Below are positions 7,234-16,220 of a stretch of DNA of 16,220 nucleotides, piece by piece. Location: assembly GCA_964598425.1 (NCBI GenBank), contig CAZRBV010000044.1, positions 1 through 16,220 on the forward strand, given 5' to 3'. Each line of letters begins with the position of its first letter. The first letter of the stretch is position 1. The notes below the pieces were generated by a model that worked only from the letters and a program-made list of their open reading frames with translations, was not told the DNA's origin and ran no database searches. The translations under genes were made by a program, and so were the position numbers. This DNA comes from UBA12567 sp964598425 (lineage in GTDB: Bacteria > Planctomycetota > Phycisphaerae > Phycisphaerales > SM1A02).

Positions 7234-10086
7234 GTGAACCACCACACATGGATATCGCTTGCAACGCTCACATTGGCGTCTGCCGCCCAAGCAGCACAAC
7301 TGCTGGTACCGGTGGACTACCTGACGATTCAGCAGGCAGTTGATGCCGCTGTTGATGGAGATGAGATCCTGATTGCCCCGGGTGTGTATCAGGGCGCGGG
7401 AGGAAGCGTTCCGGTTGTTGATCTGCTGGGCAAGTCGCTGACATTGCGTGCGACGGGGTCTGTGGACGAGACCATCATCGATGGTGGCGGCAGCGGGATT
7501 GGGATCTCCCAGACCGGCCAGGCGGCGACGGTCTGGATTGAGGGGATCACGGTACGGAATGCGGGCGGAGCGCTCTGGTGCCACGGCAACGGAGAGGATC
7601 GCGTGTGGATTCTGGACTGCAGGTTCACTGATCTGGTGAGCTATGGGATACATCTGGAGGGACACGAGAGCGCCAAGATTTCGGGCTGCCAGATCACGGA
7701 CGTCGGCTTCGCCGGAGTCATCCGAGCCGCACTCCAGGTTCGCGACTGCAATGCGCTGACACTCATGGAGACGGAGATTCGAGACAACGGGACTTTCGGT
7801 CTGGTAATTGGGAATTCGGTTGCGCAGATCGCTGATTGTGACATCGAGCGCAACGGGGTAAGTCTGGCGGGGTCCGGCAATGACGAATACGCGGGCGGAA
7901 TCACCGGTTTGGAACACTCGGACATTTCGATCAGCAACTGTCTGATCAGCGACAATCGCGCGAAACAGAGTGGTGGTATTCGGGTGTTTGGGGGAGTGCT
8001 GGAAATCTACGACTCCAGCGTCAATGAGAACATTGGGGGGATGCCTGGGAGCTGGCATGTCGGGAAGGGGGCTGGAGTGTACGTGTACGGTGGTGAACTC
8101 ACAATGCATGACAGCCAGATCCAGTCGAATCGCGCCGCGTCAGGCGCGGGTGGTGGAGTCTGTGTCTCAGAGGGGGCCGCTCACGTAGAGCGATGCGTGT
8201 TTGAGGGCAATGAAGCCGAGTGTGGTGGCGGACTCTGGCTCGCCAGCTCTGCCTTGACACTTGTGGACTGTCGCATCGATCGCAATGTAGGCGATACCGA
8301 TGGGGGAGGCGTTCTGGCGACCGCTTCTGGGATGCATGAGACCTCTCTGACGCTGACGCGGTGTGTGGTGTATGGGAACAAGTCGTCACGTGGAGGGGGA
8401 CTGTATGCCAAGGACTCCGAGATCCGAATGGACGAGTGCACTGTGACAGACAATTACGCCAACGAGCGTGGCGGTGGGTGGTTTGTGACCGGAGCCCGTA
8501 GTGCTGTGACACTTCAGGACTGTACGGCCAGAGGCAACCTTGCCTGGAACATGCTCGACTCTGCCAGTCAGTGCGCCGGAGGGGCAGCCTTCTGTGAAGC
8601 CGGTGGTTCGATGGACATATCGCTTTGCAGGTTCGAGTCGAACGCTGGGCAGTATGCCGGAGGCGCCGTTCATGTCTCGGGGGCATCTCTCAATGTGACC
8701 GAGACCACGTTCTACAACCACTATGCGGGAGGCCTCGGCGGCACACTTCTGGTTGAATCTGGTGGTGTTCTGGATATGAGTGGATGCATGGTCATGTCTG
8801 GGAACACAGGTGACGGTGGCCATGGTGGTGGGCTGTATGTCGACGCCGACAATTCCAGCCCGGCGACTGTCGAGTCATCGGCGTTCTGTGGCAATGAAGT
8901 CGGTGGATCCACTTTCGATCCCGGTGAAATCCAGAACATCGTGGGGCCGTGGATCGATGCCGGCGGAAACGACTTCAGGGATTGGTGTGTGTTGAGCGTC
9001 GATGATGACGGGGCTGACGATCCCGACGCGGACTTTGCGGTCATTCAGGACGCAGTGTCCGCAATCCCCCAGTACTGGAAGGTCGAAGTACATCCCGGTC
9101 GTTACGTTGGAACCGGAGACGAAGTCATCAGCGTCGACAGTCGAGGACGGGACATTCGCATCGTGGCTGTCGGCGGGCCCGAAGTCACGATCATCGACGG
9201 CGAGGGCGTTCGCCGCGGGGTGACGTGCCTGGGTGAGGACTACGAAGAGGGCGTGAGCGGCGTCGACGGGATCACAATCGAGGGATTCTCAATCGTCAAT
9301 GGTTACGCCCCATCGGGTGGCGGGGTCAGCAGCGTCCACTGTCTCTTGACACTGAAGACATGCGTGTTGAGAGAGAATGTTGCGCAGTGGCAGGGTGGCG
9401 GTTTGTGGAGCGACTCGTGTGTTGCCACGGAGCTGTTCTCCTGCGTAGTCGATCAGAATCGCGCGACCAACTGGTACGGCGGCGGAATCGTTTGCAAGCG
9501 TGGCAAACTCCACGTGCAAGACTGCGAGGTGTCGGACAACGTGTCGCAGACATGGGCCGGGGGCGTGCAGGCCAGTGACTCGGAGGTCTACATCACGCGG
9601 TGCGAGTTCAAGGGCAATCAAGGTGATTTAGGCGGGGCCATCGGCATCGACACCGGGTCTGCCGAAGTCAAGCAATGTCTCATCGCGAACAACGTGGCCT
9701 ACCGCTACGGAGGTGGTATGTATGCCAACAACGCCAGTGTGCTGGTCGAGGACTGTCAGATTGTCCGGAATCAAGGCGCCTGGGATGGTGGCCTCCACGC
9801 TGAGTCCGACAGCGAGTTCCAAGTGCAGTCGAGCAACTTCTGCGGCAATCTGCCCGATGACATCAATGGCCCTTGGTCCGATCTGGCCGAGAACTGGTTC
9901 TCCGATGAGTGCTGCGATGCGGACATCAACGGTGATCTCGTTGTCGATGGTGCCGATCTGGTCGACCTCATCGAGACCTGGGGGCCGTGTGACGGGTGCG
10001 GGGCCGATCTGGATGACTCGGCGAGCGTTGACGTTGAGGACCTTCTCTTTCTCTTCGCCCGGTGGGGTTCGGACTGCGGCGGCTGA
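7234..10086 (+). CDS. Secreted tandem right-handed beta-helix protein with dockerin-like C-terminus
   Basis: A 950-residue exported protein. GTG at 7234 follows AAGGAGGA (7221-7228) and starts a signal peptide ending ASAAQA (residue 20). Directly after it comes LTIQQAVDAAVDGDEILIAPGVY, the usual opening of secreted beta-helix proteins. A long beta-helix made of units of roughly 25 residues follows, each with a pattern like C....(D/G)N....GGG; this recalls the GGA and FxxN repeats of chlamydial Pmp proteins. At about residue 587 a second opening block appears (DFAVIQDAVSA ... VEVHPGRYVG) and a second, shorter beta-helix begins, so the gene contains a tandem pair. Residues about 895-948 hold two dockerin-like calcium loops (DINGDLVVDGADL and DLDDSASVDVEDL) with the WG-C tail. 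I see no pectinase-type active site, so adhesion or a structural role is as likely as polysaccharide cleavage. Confidence 0.9.
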   Translation: MNHHTWISLATLTLASAAQAAQLLVPVDYLTIQQAVDAAVDGDEILIAPGVYQGAGGSVPVVDLLGKSLTLRATGSVDETIIDGGGSGIGISQTGQAATVWIEGITVRNAGGALWCHGNGEDRVWILDCRFTDLVSYGIHLEGHESAKISGCQITDVGFAGVIRAALQVRDCNALTLMETEIRDNGTFGLVIGNSVAQIADCDIERNGVSLAGSGNDEYAGGITGLEHSDISISNCLISDNRAKQSGGIRVFGGVLEIYDSSVNENIGGMPGSWHVGKGAGVYVYGGELTMHDSQIQSNRAASGAGGGVCVSEGAAHVERCVFEGNEAECGGGLWLASSALTLVDCRIDRNVGDTDGGGVLATASGMHETSLTLTRCVVYGNKSSRGGGLYAKDSEIRMDECTVTDNYANERGGGWFVTGARSAVTLQDCTARGNLAWNMLDSASQCAGGAAFCEAGGSMDISLCRFESNAGQYAGGAVHVSGASLNVTETTFYNHYAGGLGGTLLVESGGVLDMSGCMVMSGNTGDGGHGGGLYVDADNSSPATVESSAFCGNEVGGSTFDPGEIQNIVGPWIDAGGNDFRDWCVLSVDDDGADDPDADFAVIQDAVSAIPQYWKVEVHPGRYVGTGDEVISVDSRGRDIRIVAVGGPEVTIIDGEGVRRGVTCLGEDYEEGVSGVDGITIEGFSIVNGYAPSGGGVSSVHCLLTLKTCVLRENVAQWQGGGLWSDSCVATELFSCVVDQNRATNWYGGGIVCKRGKLHVQDCEVSDNVSQTWAGGVQASDSEVYITRCEFKGNQGDLGGAIGIDTGSAEVKQCLIANNVAYRYGGGMYANNASVLVEDCQIVRNQGAWDGGLHAESDSEFQVQSSNFCGNLPDDINGPWSDLAENWFSDECCDADINGDLVVDGADLVDLIETWGPCDGCGADLDDSASVDVEDLLFLFARWGSDCGG

Positions 10087-10110
10087 TCGTCCCGTGCCAC
10101 TGGATACCCG

Positions 10111-10137
10111 ACAACCCTCGCCTCTGGCGGGGGTTGT
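10111..10137 (+). terminator. Hairpin terminator-like structure after the beta-helix gene
   Basis: A 12-bp stem (10111-10122 with 10126-10137, one G-U pair) closes a 3-base TCT loop, 24 bases after the stop codon. There is no T-run after it, so whether it terminates by the intrinsic mechanism is uncertain. Confidence 0.6.
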
Positions 10138-10168
10138 TGAGATTCGGGAGTCCTGGAATGCAGCTCGC

Positions 10169-10174
10169 TACAAT
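10169..10174 (+). promoter_or_regulatory. Candidate -10 box of the tRNA-Ser promoter
   Basis: TACAAT matches the -10 consensus at five of six bases. Transcription would start near 10181, a few bases before the mature tRNA 5' end at 10186, which is normal for tRNA genes. No good -35 lies 16-18 bases upstream (sequence there is GGGAGT). Confidence 0.4.
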
Positions 10175-10185
10175 GCCGCCCCTCA

Positions 10186-10272
10186 GGACAGGTGGCGGAG
10201 CGGTTGAACGCGCCGGTCTCGAAAACCGGTATAGCCTTCGGGCTATCGTGGGTTCGAATCCCACCCTGTCCG
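10186..10272 (+). tRNA. serU: tRNA-Ser (anticodon CGA)
   Basis: An 87-base cloverleaf. The acceptor stem GGACAGG pairs with CCTGTCC (10265-10271), with discriminator G at 10272, the usual base for tRNA-Ser. The anticodon stem CCGGT/ACCGG encloses the loop CTCGAAA, giving anticodon CGA, which reads codon UCG. A long class II variable arm (TAGCC-TTCG-GGCTA) is typical of tRNA-Ser. The T arm is GTGGG-TTCGAAT-CCCAC. The 3' CCA is not encoded (TTG follows). The gene symbol follows the E. coli name for the CGA isoacceptor. Confidence 0.96.
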
Positions 10273-10321
10273 TTGTCCAGCCGGTGGCTGGCCAGCTGAA
10301 GAGAGAAGAGAGCAGGCACGC

Positions 10322-11215
10322 GTGGATATTGGGCGGTTGGCGGAACAGATGGCGGCGGCGACGGCGGGCGACGCTCGGATGGCGCGTGCCTTCGCCGACC
10401 ATCTGCCGGATTCTCATACTGCCAAGCACCTGCTTGAACGGCTGCGAGGAATCCTCTTCCCCGGATTGCATGGCCACGCAGATTTCGATGTCACCTCGCT
10501 CGGGTCCCGGCTTGAGATCGAATTGAAGCACTTTCATGCCGATCTGCTCCATCAGATTGAAGGGGCGTTTATCCACTGGGGCGAAGGCAACTCAGGGGCT
10601 CGCGCTGAGGAAGTGGCTACCGAGGTCCTGGGGGCACTGCCTGGTGTTCGCGACATGCTCAGTTTGGATGCCCAGGCTGCCTTTGACGGAGATCCGGCGG
10701 CTCGGCATATTGATGAGGTGATGTTGTGCTACCCGGGCATGCGTGCCTTGACTGTGCACCGATTTGCGCACGCCATGCTTGAACTTGGCGTGCCGCTGCT
10801 GCCACGGATCATGCAGGAGCATGCTCACGCGGACACGGGCATCGATATTCACCCGGGCGCCACGATCGGCAGGTCATTCTTCATCGATCACGGTACGGGC
10901 GTTGTCATCGGCGAAACGACCTGCATCGGAGATCACTGCAAGGTCTATCAGGGGGTCACGCTTGGGGCGCGGTCGTTTGAGCGAGATTCAAGTGGTGATC
11001 TCAAGCGTGGACTCAAACGGCACCCGACGCTTGGCGACCATGTCACCGTCTATGCCGGGGCCACTATTCTCGGCGGTGACACCATGATCGGGGATCACTG
11101 CGTTGTCGCGGGAGGCGTCTTCCTGTCTCGTTCGGTGCCGGAGGGACACATTGTGTGCGGACCGAGGCCTGACATCCGCCTGATCGCCAATCCTGAGCGT
11201 CCCGACATGGGGTAG
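10322..11215 (+). CDS. cysE: Serine O-acetyltransferase (CysE/EpsC type)
   Basis: A 297-residue cytoplasmic enzyme that makes O-acetylserine from serine and acetyl-CoA, the first step of cysteine synthesis. The GTG start at 10322 has only a weak purine-rich site upstream (GAAGAGAG). An alpha-helical N-terminal half (1-165) precedes a left-handed beta-helix of hexapeptide repeats (about 172-275). The motif DIHPGATIG ... FIDHGTGVVIGET places Asp175 and His190 with the same 15-residue spacing as the catalytic Asp143 and His158 of E. coli CysE. Length and the charged insertion RSFERDSSGDLKRGLKRHP before LGDHVTVYAGATILGG match the longer EpsC-like form. It begins 49 bases after tRNA-Ser and ends 47 bases before the aconitase gene, all on one strand. 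No T-box, S-box or other leader riboswitch is seen. Confidence 0.95.
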   Translation: MDIGRLAEQMAAATAGDARMARAFADHLPDSHTAKHLLERLRGILFPGLHGHADFDVTSLGSRLEIELKHFHADLLHQIEGAFIHWGEGNSGARAEEVATEVLGALPGVRDMLSLDAQAAFDGDPAARHIDEVMLCYPGMRALTVHRFAHAMLELGVPLLPRIMQEHAHADTGIDIHPGATIGRSFFIDHGTGVVIGETTCIGDHCKVYQGVTLGARSFERDSSGDLKRGLKRHPTLGDHVTVYAGATILGGDTMIGDHCVVAGGVFLSRSVPEGHIVCGPRPDIRLIANPERPDMG

Positions 11216-11262
11216 CCCATGCTTGGCGCGGTATCCTGCGCACTTTGCAGAGGAGTTTCTCC

Positions 11263-13956
<2,694 letters not shown>

Positions 13957-13987
13957 GCTCGATCCGTGATGCACGCAGAAACCGACG

Positions 13988-14030
13988 GGCCCCCCCCGGG
14001 GGGGGCGCGGGGCGGGGGGGGGGGGGGGGG
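13988..14030. repeat. Poly-C/poly-G low-complexity tract flanking the gap
   Basis: Eight Cs (13990-13997) run directly into eight Gs (13998-14005), then after CGCGGGGC there are 17 Gs (14014-14030) ending at the Ns. The C8-G8 block is self-complementary. A pure G run of this kind next to a gap is more likely a sequencing or assembly artefact than real sequence, so no terminator or gene call should rest on it. Confidence 0.75.
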
Positions 14031-14040
14031 NNNNNNNNNN
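14031..14040. other. Assembly gap (10 Ns)
   Basis: Ten undetermined bases. The size is probably a placeholder. The sequence on the right side (14041-14110) is also unusually GC-rich and of low complexity. From 13957 to 14193 I see no gene; only a short hairpin at 14151-14165 (CAAGC-GGGGG-GCTTG) is visible, without a T-tract. Confidence 0.95.
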
Positions 14041-14193
14041 CCGCCGCCGGCGGAGCGCGAGCCGTCCGCCACCCACAACCCCCCGCCCCGCGCCGGCGGT
14101 CGGCGCGTGCCGTGGTGCTGTGGACTCGCGTTCAGGAAGAACCTTGAACGCAAGCGGGGGGCTTGAGGTGGCGGGGCCATCCCGCTCTCGGGG

Positions 14194-14409
14194 CTATGCC
14201 TGGATTGCCTCGAATTCGCCGGAGGGTGACGGGTCACGCCATGGCATGTCGGCGAAGAGCGAGGTTGAGAGATCCGCGTCGGTTGGAAGTGGATCTTCCT
14301 CAACGAGGTGCTCCTCGATCATTGCCTGTAGTGCCTTGCGGACCCGGGGCTTGCTGCAGCGAGCTTCCATAAGGTGGTCCCAGTTCGGTGTCGTTCCATC
14401 GGTGGTCAT
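14194..14409 (-). CDS. Small acidic hypothetical protein
   Basis: A 71-residue protein of unknown family. ATG at 14409 has GAAGGA nine bases upstream; a longer open frame to 14541 overlaps the preceding gene and has no such site. The N-terminal half looks helical (HLMEARCSKPRVRKALQAMIEEHL), the second half is acidic and proline-rich (VEEDPLPTDADLS ... MPWRDPSPSGEFEAIQA). It has no signal peptide or membrane segment. It starts 13 bases after the stop of the sigma-region-2-like gene, so the two are probably translated from one message. In sigma-factor operons this place is often taken by an anti-sigma or partner protein, but no such domain is recognisable here. Confidence 0.5.
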   Translation of the reverse strand: MTTDGTTPNWDHLMEARCSKPRVRKALQAMIEEHLVEEDPLPTDADLSTSLFADMPWRDPSPSGEFEAIQA

Positions 14410-14422
14410 GCGTCTCTGTCCT

Positions 14423-14719
14423 TCAGAGGTTGTCCCCTGCAGTCTGGCCGCTCGTTGGCTGACTGCAATTGTGTGTGAATGGCTCGCATCGCCGATGAGG
14501 CGCCAGAATGAACCTGCGAGCCATATGGAGCAGAGAATCATGGCTGAGCCTGGGCGTTTCCAGATTCTCTGAAATCAAGGTCGTGATTGTGTGAAATGCC
14601 GACACACACCGCTTTTCGGCCTCGTCAGGGGCCATTCGGGTGCGAGCCAGCATGTACAACCGCTCATAGTGCATGTCAAAGAACTCGAGCAACAGTGTTC
14701 GTATCTCGTGGCGCTTCAC
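14423..14719 (-). CDS. Small protein resembling ECF sigma factor region 2 only
   Basis: A 98-residue protein. GTG at 14719 has GAGGA nine bases upstream. Residues 8-50 (LLLEFFDMHYERLYMLARTR, then APDEAEKRCVSAFHTI) resemble ECF sigma regions 2.1-2.2, where the usual pattern is 'LxxxYYxxLYxLARxxxxDxxxAEDxxQxxF'. Residues 60-78 (HDSLLHMARRFILAPHRRC) resemble region 2.3-2.4, usually 'WLxxIARNxxxDxxRR'. The typical Asp/Gln of region 2.2 are replaced by Lys, Arg and Cys. The remaining 20 residues are polar and there is no region 4, which an ECF factor of about 180 residues should have. It could be a degenerate sigma factor, a core-RNA-polymerase-binding regulator, or an unrelated small helical protein. 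The sigma resemblance was judged by eye. Confidence 0.5.
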   Translation of the reverse strand: MKRHEIRTLLLEFFDMHYERLYMLARTRMAPDEAEKRCVSAFHTITTLISENLETPRLSHDSLLHMARRFILAPHRRCEPFTHNCSQPTSGQTAGDNL

Positions 14720-14788
14720 GAATGTCTTTCCTCATTCTTCCTGTTGGAATAGGTGTCCCCGCAGTTGATAACTCCCTGAAGCAACGGC

Positions 14789-14800
14789 GTTTCGGGAAAC
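14789..14800. promoter_or_regulatory. Palindrome GTTTC-GG-GAAAC in divergent intergenic region
   Basis: A perfect 12-base dyad sits in the 105-base gap between the divergent starts at 14719 and 14825. Its position would suit an operator for both genes. The right arm (GGGAAAC) also resembles the GGAAC -35 element used by many ECF sigma factors, but I see no matching -10 at the right distance. Short dyads occur by chance, so this is weak. Confidence 0.25.
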
Positions 14801-14824
14801 CTGAGAAAAGGTGCACTGGAGAGT

Positions 14825-15142
14825 ATGAAAGAAGCACGCGTCAGATCACTTGTCAAGACGGACCACACTACGACGCGGAGTACTGCACCGATGTCCGAGA
14901 ACCTCATTCTGGAATGGGCCATGGCGCTGCCCGAGCGACCACGGCAGGCCCTTGAGATGCGTGTGAGGACTTCATCCGGGTCGGAGGCGTCCGCAATGCT
15001 CGCTGCCTATTCGCAGGCTCAGGACCTCTCGGTTGGAGAGCTGGCCGCTTTGCTTCCCGGCATGCTGGTGTATGCCAGACAGGCCGCTCGGCGGGTTCTC
15101 CATGGCGAAAGGGCTGGCGACCAGTTTGCCAACGCTGGGTGA
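14825..15142 (+). CDS. Small hypothetical protein with faint sigma region 4 resemblance
   Basis: A 105-residue protein, or 83 residues if translation starts at the second ATG (14891). GGAG lies only three bases before the first ATG and ten before the second, so the start is unsettled. After a basic, Thr-rich leader (1-22), residues 32-48 (AMALPERPRQALEMRVR) look like the first helix of sigma region 4, and residues 68-92 (LSVGELAALLPGM ... ARQAARRVL) look like its helix-turn-helix. About 20 extra residues separate the two, and the recognition helix is short, so the match is imperfect. No signal or membrane segment. It diverges from the region-2-like gene and ends 39 bases before the comF-family gene, with which it may be co-transcribed. 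Confidence 0.45.
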   Translation: MKEARVRSLVKTDHTTTRSTAPMSENLILEWAMALPERPRQALEMRVRTSSGSEASAMLAAYSQAQDLSVGELAALLPGMLVYARQAARRVLHGERAGDQFANAG

Positions 15143-15181
15143 TCCCAAACCGGAGGCTCTGAAACGCAGCGAAGAAACGCC

Positions 15182-15976
15182 GTGCGGGCAGATCCTGCCA
15201 CGGTCGTTGTCACACTGGAGCCGATGTTTCGGTGCAAGCAGTCTGGGTGGCAGCGGCGCTGCGAGCGGATCGTGGAGACGTGGGTTGGTCGTACGCGCCC
15301 CAATGCAGATCGGTGGGTCCGGGCTCGGCTGGCTCGCGGCCGCGGGCCGTGGTGCTGCCGCTGCGGAAGGTCGAGCACGCGGATGCACGCAGCCGCTATC
15401 GGGTGCTGGGAATGCAGCTCGGAGCCAGCAATCCTGGACGGCGTTGTTCGGGTTGGCGCCTACGTCGGCGGCTGTGCTGAACTTGTCCAGTCTCTGAAAT
15501 ACGGTGGTTGGTGGGAATTGGCCAGGCCGCTTGGCGAGCGGCTGGGCTGGGCCATTCGCGCTCGATGTGGCGCGGCGACAGCGCGGGAGGCCGCCGTCGT
15601 GGCAATTCCCAGTTCGTGGTCCCGCCGGTGGAAGCGAGGATTCAGCCCTGCCGGGCTGCTCGCCGACGCCGCAGCCCGAGAGATGCGTGCGAACAGGGTG
15701 CACGTCCTCTGGAGAACCCACGGCCCGGCCCAGGCAGGGCGGTCCCGGTCGGCCCGACTTGCCGCGACAGCTCGAGGCTGGCATACGTATCCCAATGTGA
15801 AACGCAGACTTCGGGGACGATCGGTGGTTCTGATCGATGATGTGCTGACAACAGGCAGGACGGTGAGGATTGCCGGAGAGAGGCTCCGCAGCCTTGGAGC
15901 AGCCTCTGTGCAGATCGGGGTCATCGCAGTGACCGAGAACAAGAAACTCGGTTTTGACCTCAATATTCACGACTGA
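15182..15976 (+). CDS. comF: ComF-family phosphoribosyltransferase
   Basis: A protein of up to 264 residues. GTG at 15182 has no strong ribosome binding site; ATG at 15224 (residue 15) follows GGAG by only three bases, so the start is uncertain. A zinc-ribbon-like segment has two CxxC pairs (Cys58/Cys61 and Cys75/Cys78). After that come the ComF landmarks: a strand-rich start, SLKYGG (104-109), AIPSSWSRRWKRGFSPAGLL (141-160) and the phosphoribosyltransferase PRPP loop VVLIDDVLTTGRT (215-227). ComF proteins take part in DNA uptake or in replication/recombination-linked steps in competent bacteria, but many non-competent species carry a homologue of unknown role. No other competence gene lies here. 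The rRNA promoter begins 13 bases after the stop codon, with no terminator between. Confidence 0.92.
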   Translation: MRADPATVVVTLEPMFRCKQSGWQRRCERIVETWVGRTRPNADRWVRARLARGRGPWCCRCGRSSTRMHAAAIGCWECSSEPAILDGVVRVGAYVGGCAELVQSLKYGGWWELARPLGERLGWAIRARCGAATAREAAVVAIPSSWSRRWKRGFSPAGLLADAAAREMRANRVHVLWRTHGPAQAGRSRSARLAATARGWHTYPNVKRRLRGRSVVLIDDVLTTGRTVRIAGERLRSLGAASVQIGVIAVTENKKLGFDLNIHD

Positions 15977-15989
15977 GAGGGTGGACGCC

Positions 15990-16017
15990 TTGACATCTGT
16001 GCTGATTGCGGTACGAT
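15990..16017 (+). promoter_or_regulatory. Sigma-70 type promoter, probably of an rRNA operon
   Basis: TTGACA (15990-15995, perfect -35) is separated by 16 bases from TACGAT (16012-16017, four of six -10 matches). The downstream hairpin and boxA-like element mark it as a likely rRNA operon promoter reading off the right edge of the window. Confidence 0.65.
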
Positions 16018-16038
16018 CCTCCGCTCGCCCGTCGGGAT

Positions 16039-16051
16039 GGTCCTTGGGACC
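16039..16051 (+). promoter_or_regulatory. boxB-like hairpin in the rRNA leader
   Basis: GGTCC pairs with GGACC around a TTG loop. In E. coli rrn leaders a small boxB hairpin lies between the promoter and boxA, and the order is the same here. The sequence alone is short, so the role rests on context. Confidence 0.4.
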
Positions 16052-16081
16052 TCAGATGGGCGGCCTTTTGTTCTCGGGTTC

Positions 16082-16096
16082 GGTTCTTTGACAAGT
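16082..16096 (+). promoter_or_regulatory. boxA-like antitermination element of the rRNA leader
   Basis: GGTTCTTTGACAAGT closely resembles the rRNA leader boxA (TGCTCTTTAACA in E. coli; TTCTTTGA variants in other bacteria), the binding site of the NusB/S10 antitermination complex. The region from here to 16220 holds no gene I can support and is probably precursor leader; the conserved start of 16S rRNA (AGAGTTTGATC) is not reached. Confidence 0.6.
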
Positions 16097-16220
16097 GGAC
16101 AGTCGATACGCCGCGAGGATGTTGCCGGATGGTTGGGCCTTTCACAGAGGTTCAGTCGGAAGGCAAAAACCCGGGCGAGAAGTTCACAGCCTCTCGTCCA
16201 CGGACATCCTTGTGATGCCA

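Noticed and set aside
7219..8109. A 296-codon minus-strand open frame opposite the beta-helix gene.
   Set aside because: Antisense shadow of a well-supported gene; no start signal or domain.
10273..10321. A riboswitch or T-box leader before the serine acetyltransferase.
   Set aside because: The 49-base gap is too short and shows no T-box or S-box sequence.
14972..15970. A long minus-strand open frame opposite comF, longer than comF itself.
   Set aside because: It has no recognisable motif and is rich in Arg/Pro/Ser as expected of an antisense frame in GC-rich DNA, while the plus strand has clear ComF and PRPP-loop motifs.
16006..16215. A 69-codon open frame at the right end.
   Set aside because: It overlaps the -10 box, the hairpin and the boxA-like element of the likely rRNA leader and has no ribosome binding site.

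Overview
The window is bacterial, GC-rich, and most likely from a planctomycete of the Phycisphaerae type. The main reason is that two large secreted proteins end in a dockerin-like pair of calcium-loop repeats finishing in a 'WG..C' style tail, which I associate with Phycisphaerales exported proteins. GTG starts behind good Shine-Dalgarno sequences are common.

Both ends look ribosomal. Bases 1 to about 56 are the 3' end of a 5S rRNA, followed at once by a strong hairpin terminator (61-101). The last 230 bases look like an rRNA operon leader: a TTGACA/TACGAT promoter, a small hairpin and a boxA-like element, with 16S presumably starting just beyond the window. All ribosomal signals read on the + strand, so the protein-coding block sits between the end of one rRNA unit and the start of another.

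Layout. (1) 408-2294 (+): secreted protein with a C39-like papain-fold domain, a beta-rich middle and a dockerin-like tail. (2) 2404-3729 (+): exported SppA/ClpP-fold serine protease-like protein. (3) Converging on it, a minus-strand pair: a four-helix membrane protein (5234-4776) and a secreted alpha/beta hydrolase (4754-3777), 21 bp apart. (4) Divergent from the pair, a CstA-family transporter (5341-7170), followed by a 950-residue tandem beta-helix protein with a dockerin-like tail (7234-10086). (5) tRNA-Ser(CGA) at 10186-10272, then a serine O-acetyltransferase (10322-11215) and an AcnA-type aconitase (11263-13956). (6) An assembly gap of ten Ns (14031-14040) in a suspicious poly-C/poly-G stretch. 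(7) A small-gene cluster: a minus-strand sigma-region-2-like protein (14719-14423) and an acidic 71-residue protein (14409-14194), divergent from a small protein with a faint sigma-region-4 look (14825-15142). (8) A ComF-family phosphoribosyltransferase (15182-15976), directly before the rRNA promoter.

The housekeeping genes (cstA, cysE, acnA, comF, tRNA, rRNA) are secure. The three exported enzymes or structural proteins are secure as folds but not as functions. The most speculative and potentially novel part is 14194-15142, where sigma-factor-like regions 2 and 4 appear to sit on separate, divergent small genes.
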